Shown here in pieces: positions 30,615 through 31,445 of a stretch of DNA of 31,445 nt. Position 1 is the stretch's first letter, and each line of letters starts with the position of its first letter. Source of the DNA: Firmicutes bacterium UBA5454 (GTDB lineage: Bacteria; Bacillota; Clostridia; Caldicoprobacterales; DTU083); contig DIQU01000058.1 of NCBI GenBank assembly GCA_002426555.1, positions 1 to 31,445 of the forward strand, in the 5' to 3' direction. The notes below the pieces were generated by a model, which saw only the letters and a list, made by a program, of their open reading frames with translations, was not told where the DNA came from and searched no databases. The position numbers and the translations under genes were made by a program.

Positions 30615-31445
30615 TTAGTACCCGCGTTCCAGTACTCCTTTCAGGAACAGTCCCGTATAACTGCTTTCAGAGCATGCGATTTCTTCAGGAGTGCCCAGGG
30701 CAATTACCTGCCCGCCCCTATGACCGCCTTCCGGTCCCAGATCTAGGATATAGTCTGCTGTCTTGATGATATCCAAATTATGCTCAATGATTATTACCGT
30801 ATTGCCGCCTTCAGCCAGACGCTGCAGAATAAAAATAAGTTTTTCGACATCGGCAGTGTGAAGCCCTGTAGTGGGTTCATCTAGAATATAAAGGGTTTTT
30901 CCCGTACTTTTTCTCCCCAGTTCATGGGCAAGCTTGACACGCTGAGCCTCGCCGCCGGACAAGGTAGTGGAAGGCTGTCCTAACTTGATATAACCCAATC
31001 CTACATCATATAAGATTTGCAACCTTCTATAAACTCGAGGGATGTTCTTGAAAAACTCTACAGAAGTTTCAACCGTCATATCCAGGACATCCGCAATAGA
31101 CTTACCTTTATATTTTACTTCCAGGGTTTCACGGTTGTAGCGCTTCCCATTACATACCTCACAAGGCACATATACATCGGGCAGGAAATGCATTTCTATT
31201 TTTATGATGCCGTCTCCCTTACAAGCCTCGCAGCGACCACCTTTTAGATTGAAACTGAATCGGCTTTTGCTGTAGCCCCTGATCCTGGCTTCATTGGTAA
31301 GACCGAAAACCTCTCGGATGAGATCAAAGACGCCGGTATAGGTAGCCGGGTTGGAGCGAGGTGTCCTCCCGATGGGCGACTGATCAATGTTGATAACCTT
31401 GTCAAGCTGCTCAACACCTTCCATACCATCATGTTCGCCAGGCTG
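30615..31445 (-). CDS. uvrA: UvrABC excision nuclease subunit A (C-terminal part, runs off the window)
   Basis: DNA-damage recognition ATPase of nucleotide excision repair. The window holds the last 276 or so residues, and the frame stays open to the edge (reading PGEHDG before MEGVEQLDKVI). Visible parts are the zinc module CEACKGDG...CEVCNGKRYN, the ABC signature TLSGGEAQRVKLA, Walker B TLYILDEPTTGLH and the switch histidine in IIIEHNLD. The internal Met at 31424 is not a start. The gene ends 92 bases from the hairpin shared with the SASP gene. Confidence 0.97.
   Translation of the reverse strand, partial: QPGEHDGMEGVEQLDKVINIDQSPIGRTPRSNPATYTGVFDLIREVFGLTNEARIRGYSKSRFSFNLKGGRCEACKGDGIIKIEMHFLPDVYVPCEVCNGKRYNRETLEVKYKGKSIADVLDMTVETSVEFFKNIPRVYRRLQILYDVGLGYIKLGQPSTTLSGGEAQRVKLAHELGRKSTGKTLYILDEPTTGLHTADVEKLIFILQRLAEGGNTVIIIEHNLDIIKTADYILDLGPEGGHRGGQVIALGTPEEIACSESSYTGLFLKGVLERGY

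Overview
The window looks like a chromosomal segment from a spore-forming Bacillota, most likely class Clostridia. It carries MreBCD, MinCDE, RodA, a SpoIVFA/SpoIVFB-like pair, L21-Prp-L27-Obg, an alpha/beta SASP and CotF-like coat proteins. Strong purine-rich ribosome binding sites and frequent TTG/GTG starts fit this assignment. Nearly all core genes lie on the minus strand, so transcription runs from high to low coordinates.

Layout, in direction of transcription. At 31.4-28.8 kb are the uvrA C-terminus (cut by the window edge), an alpha/beta SASP (plus strand, with a sigma-G-like promoter), an NfeD-like membrane protein and two small CotF-like coat proteins. A Na/Pi-cotransporter-like gene at 28.7-27.55 kb has lost its C-terminal domain. 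A cell-shape and division cluster follows: DUF4321, mreB, mreC, mreD, PBP2 (mrdA), minC, minD, minE and rodA (27.5-19.0 kb), closed by a terminator. A sigma-E-like promoter then precedes a SpoIVFA-like and SpoIVFB-like pair (18.9-17.0 kb). Next come a radical SAM protein, its DUF2344 partner and RNase G (16.9-12.8 kb). The block ends with rplU (own promoter and L21 leader), prp, rpmA and obg (2.6-0.1 kb).

Between rng and rplU, which usually sit next to or close to each other in related genomes, lies about 10 kb of accessory DNA (about 2.8-12.7 kb). It is AT-richer and full of broken genes. It holds an apparently intact URO-D-fold protein, an EamA transporter (the only large plus-strand gene) and a minus-strand operon: AAC(3)-family acetyltransferase, amidohydrolase, frameshifted BNR sialidase, broken FG-GAP protein, aldo/keto reductase and an N-terminally truncated SDR. 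Around these are scraps of a GH127-like glycosidase, a sugar-ABC solute-binding protein, a glycoside-hydrolase-like protein, a uracil-DNA-glycosylase-like protein and a second URO-D-family N-terminus. I read it as a decaying carbohydrate-use island inserted into a conserved housekeeping block.

I did not find a clear, complete, undescribed defence or biosynthetic system. The items most worth a second look are a 40-residue zinc-ribbon ORF with its own promoter and structured leader at the island edge, a coding-like in-frame tail after the rng stop codon, the conserved but poorly understood radical SAM/DUF2344/RNase G trio, and the sporulation-type promoter placed between rodA and the SpoIVFA/B pair.
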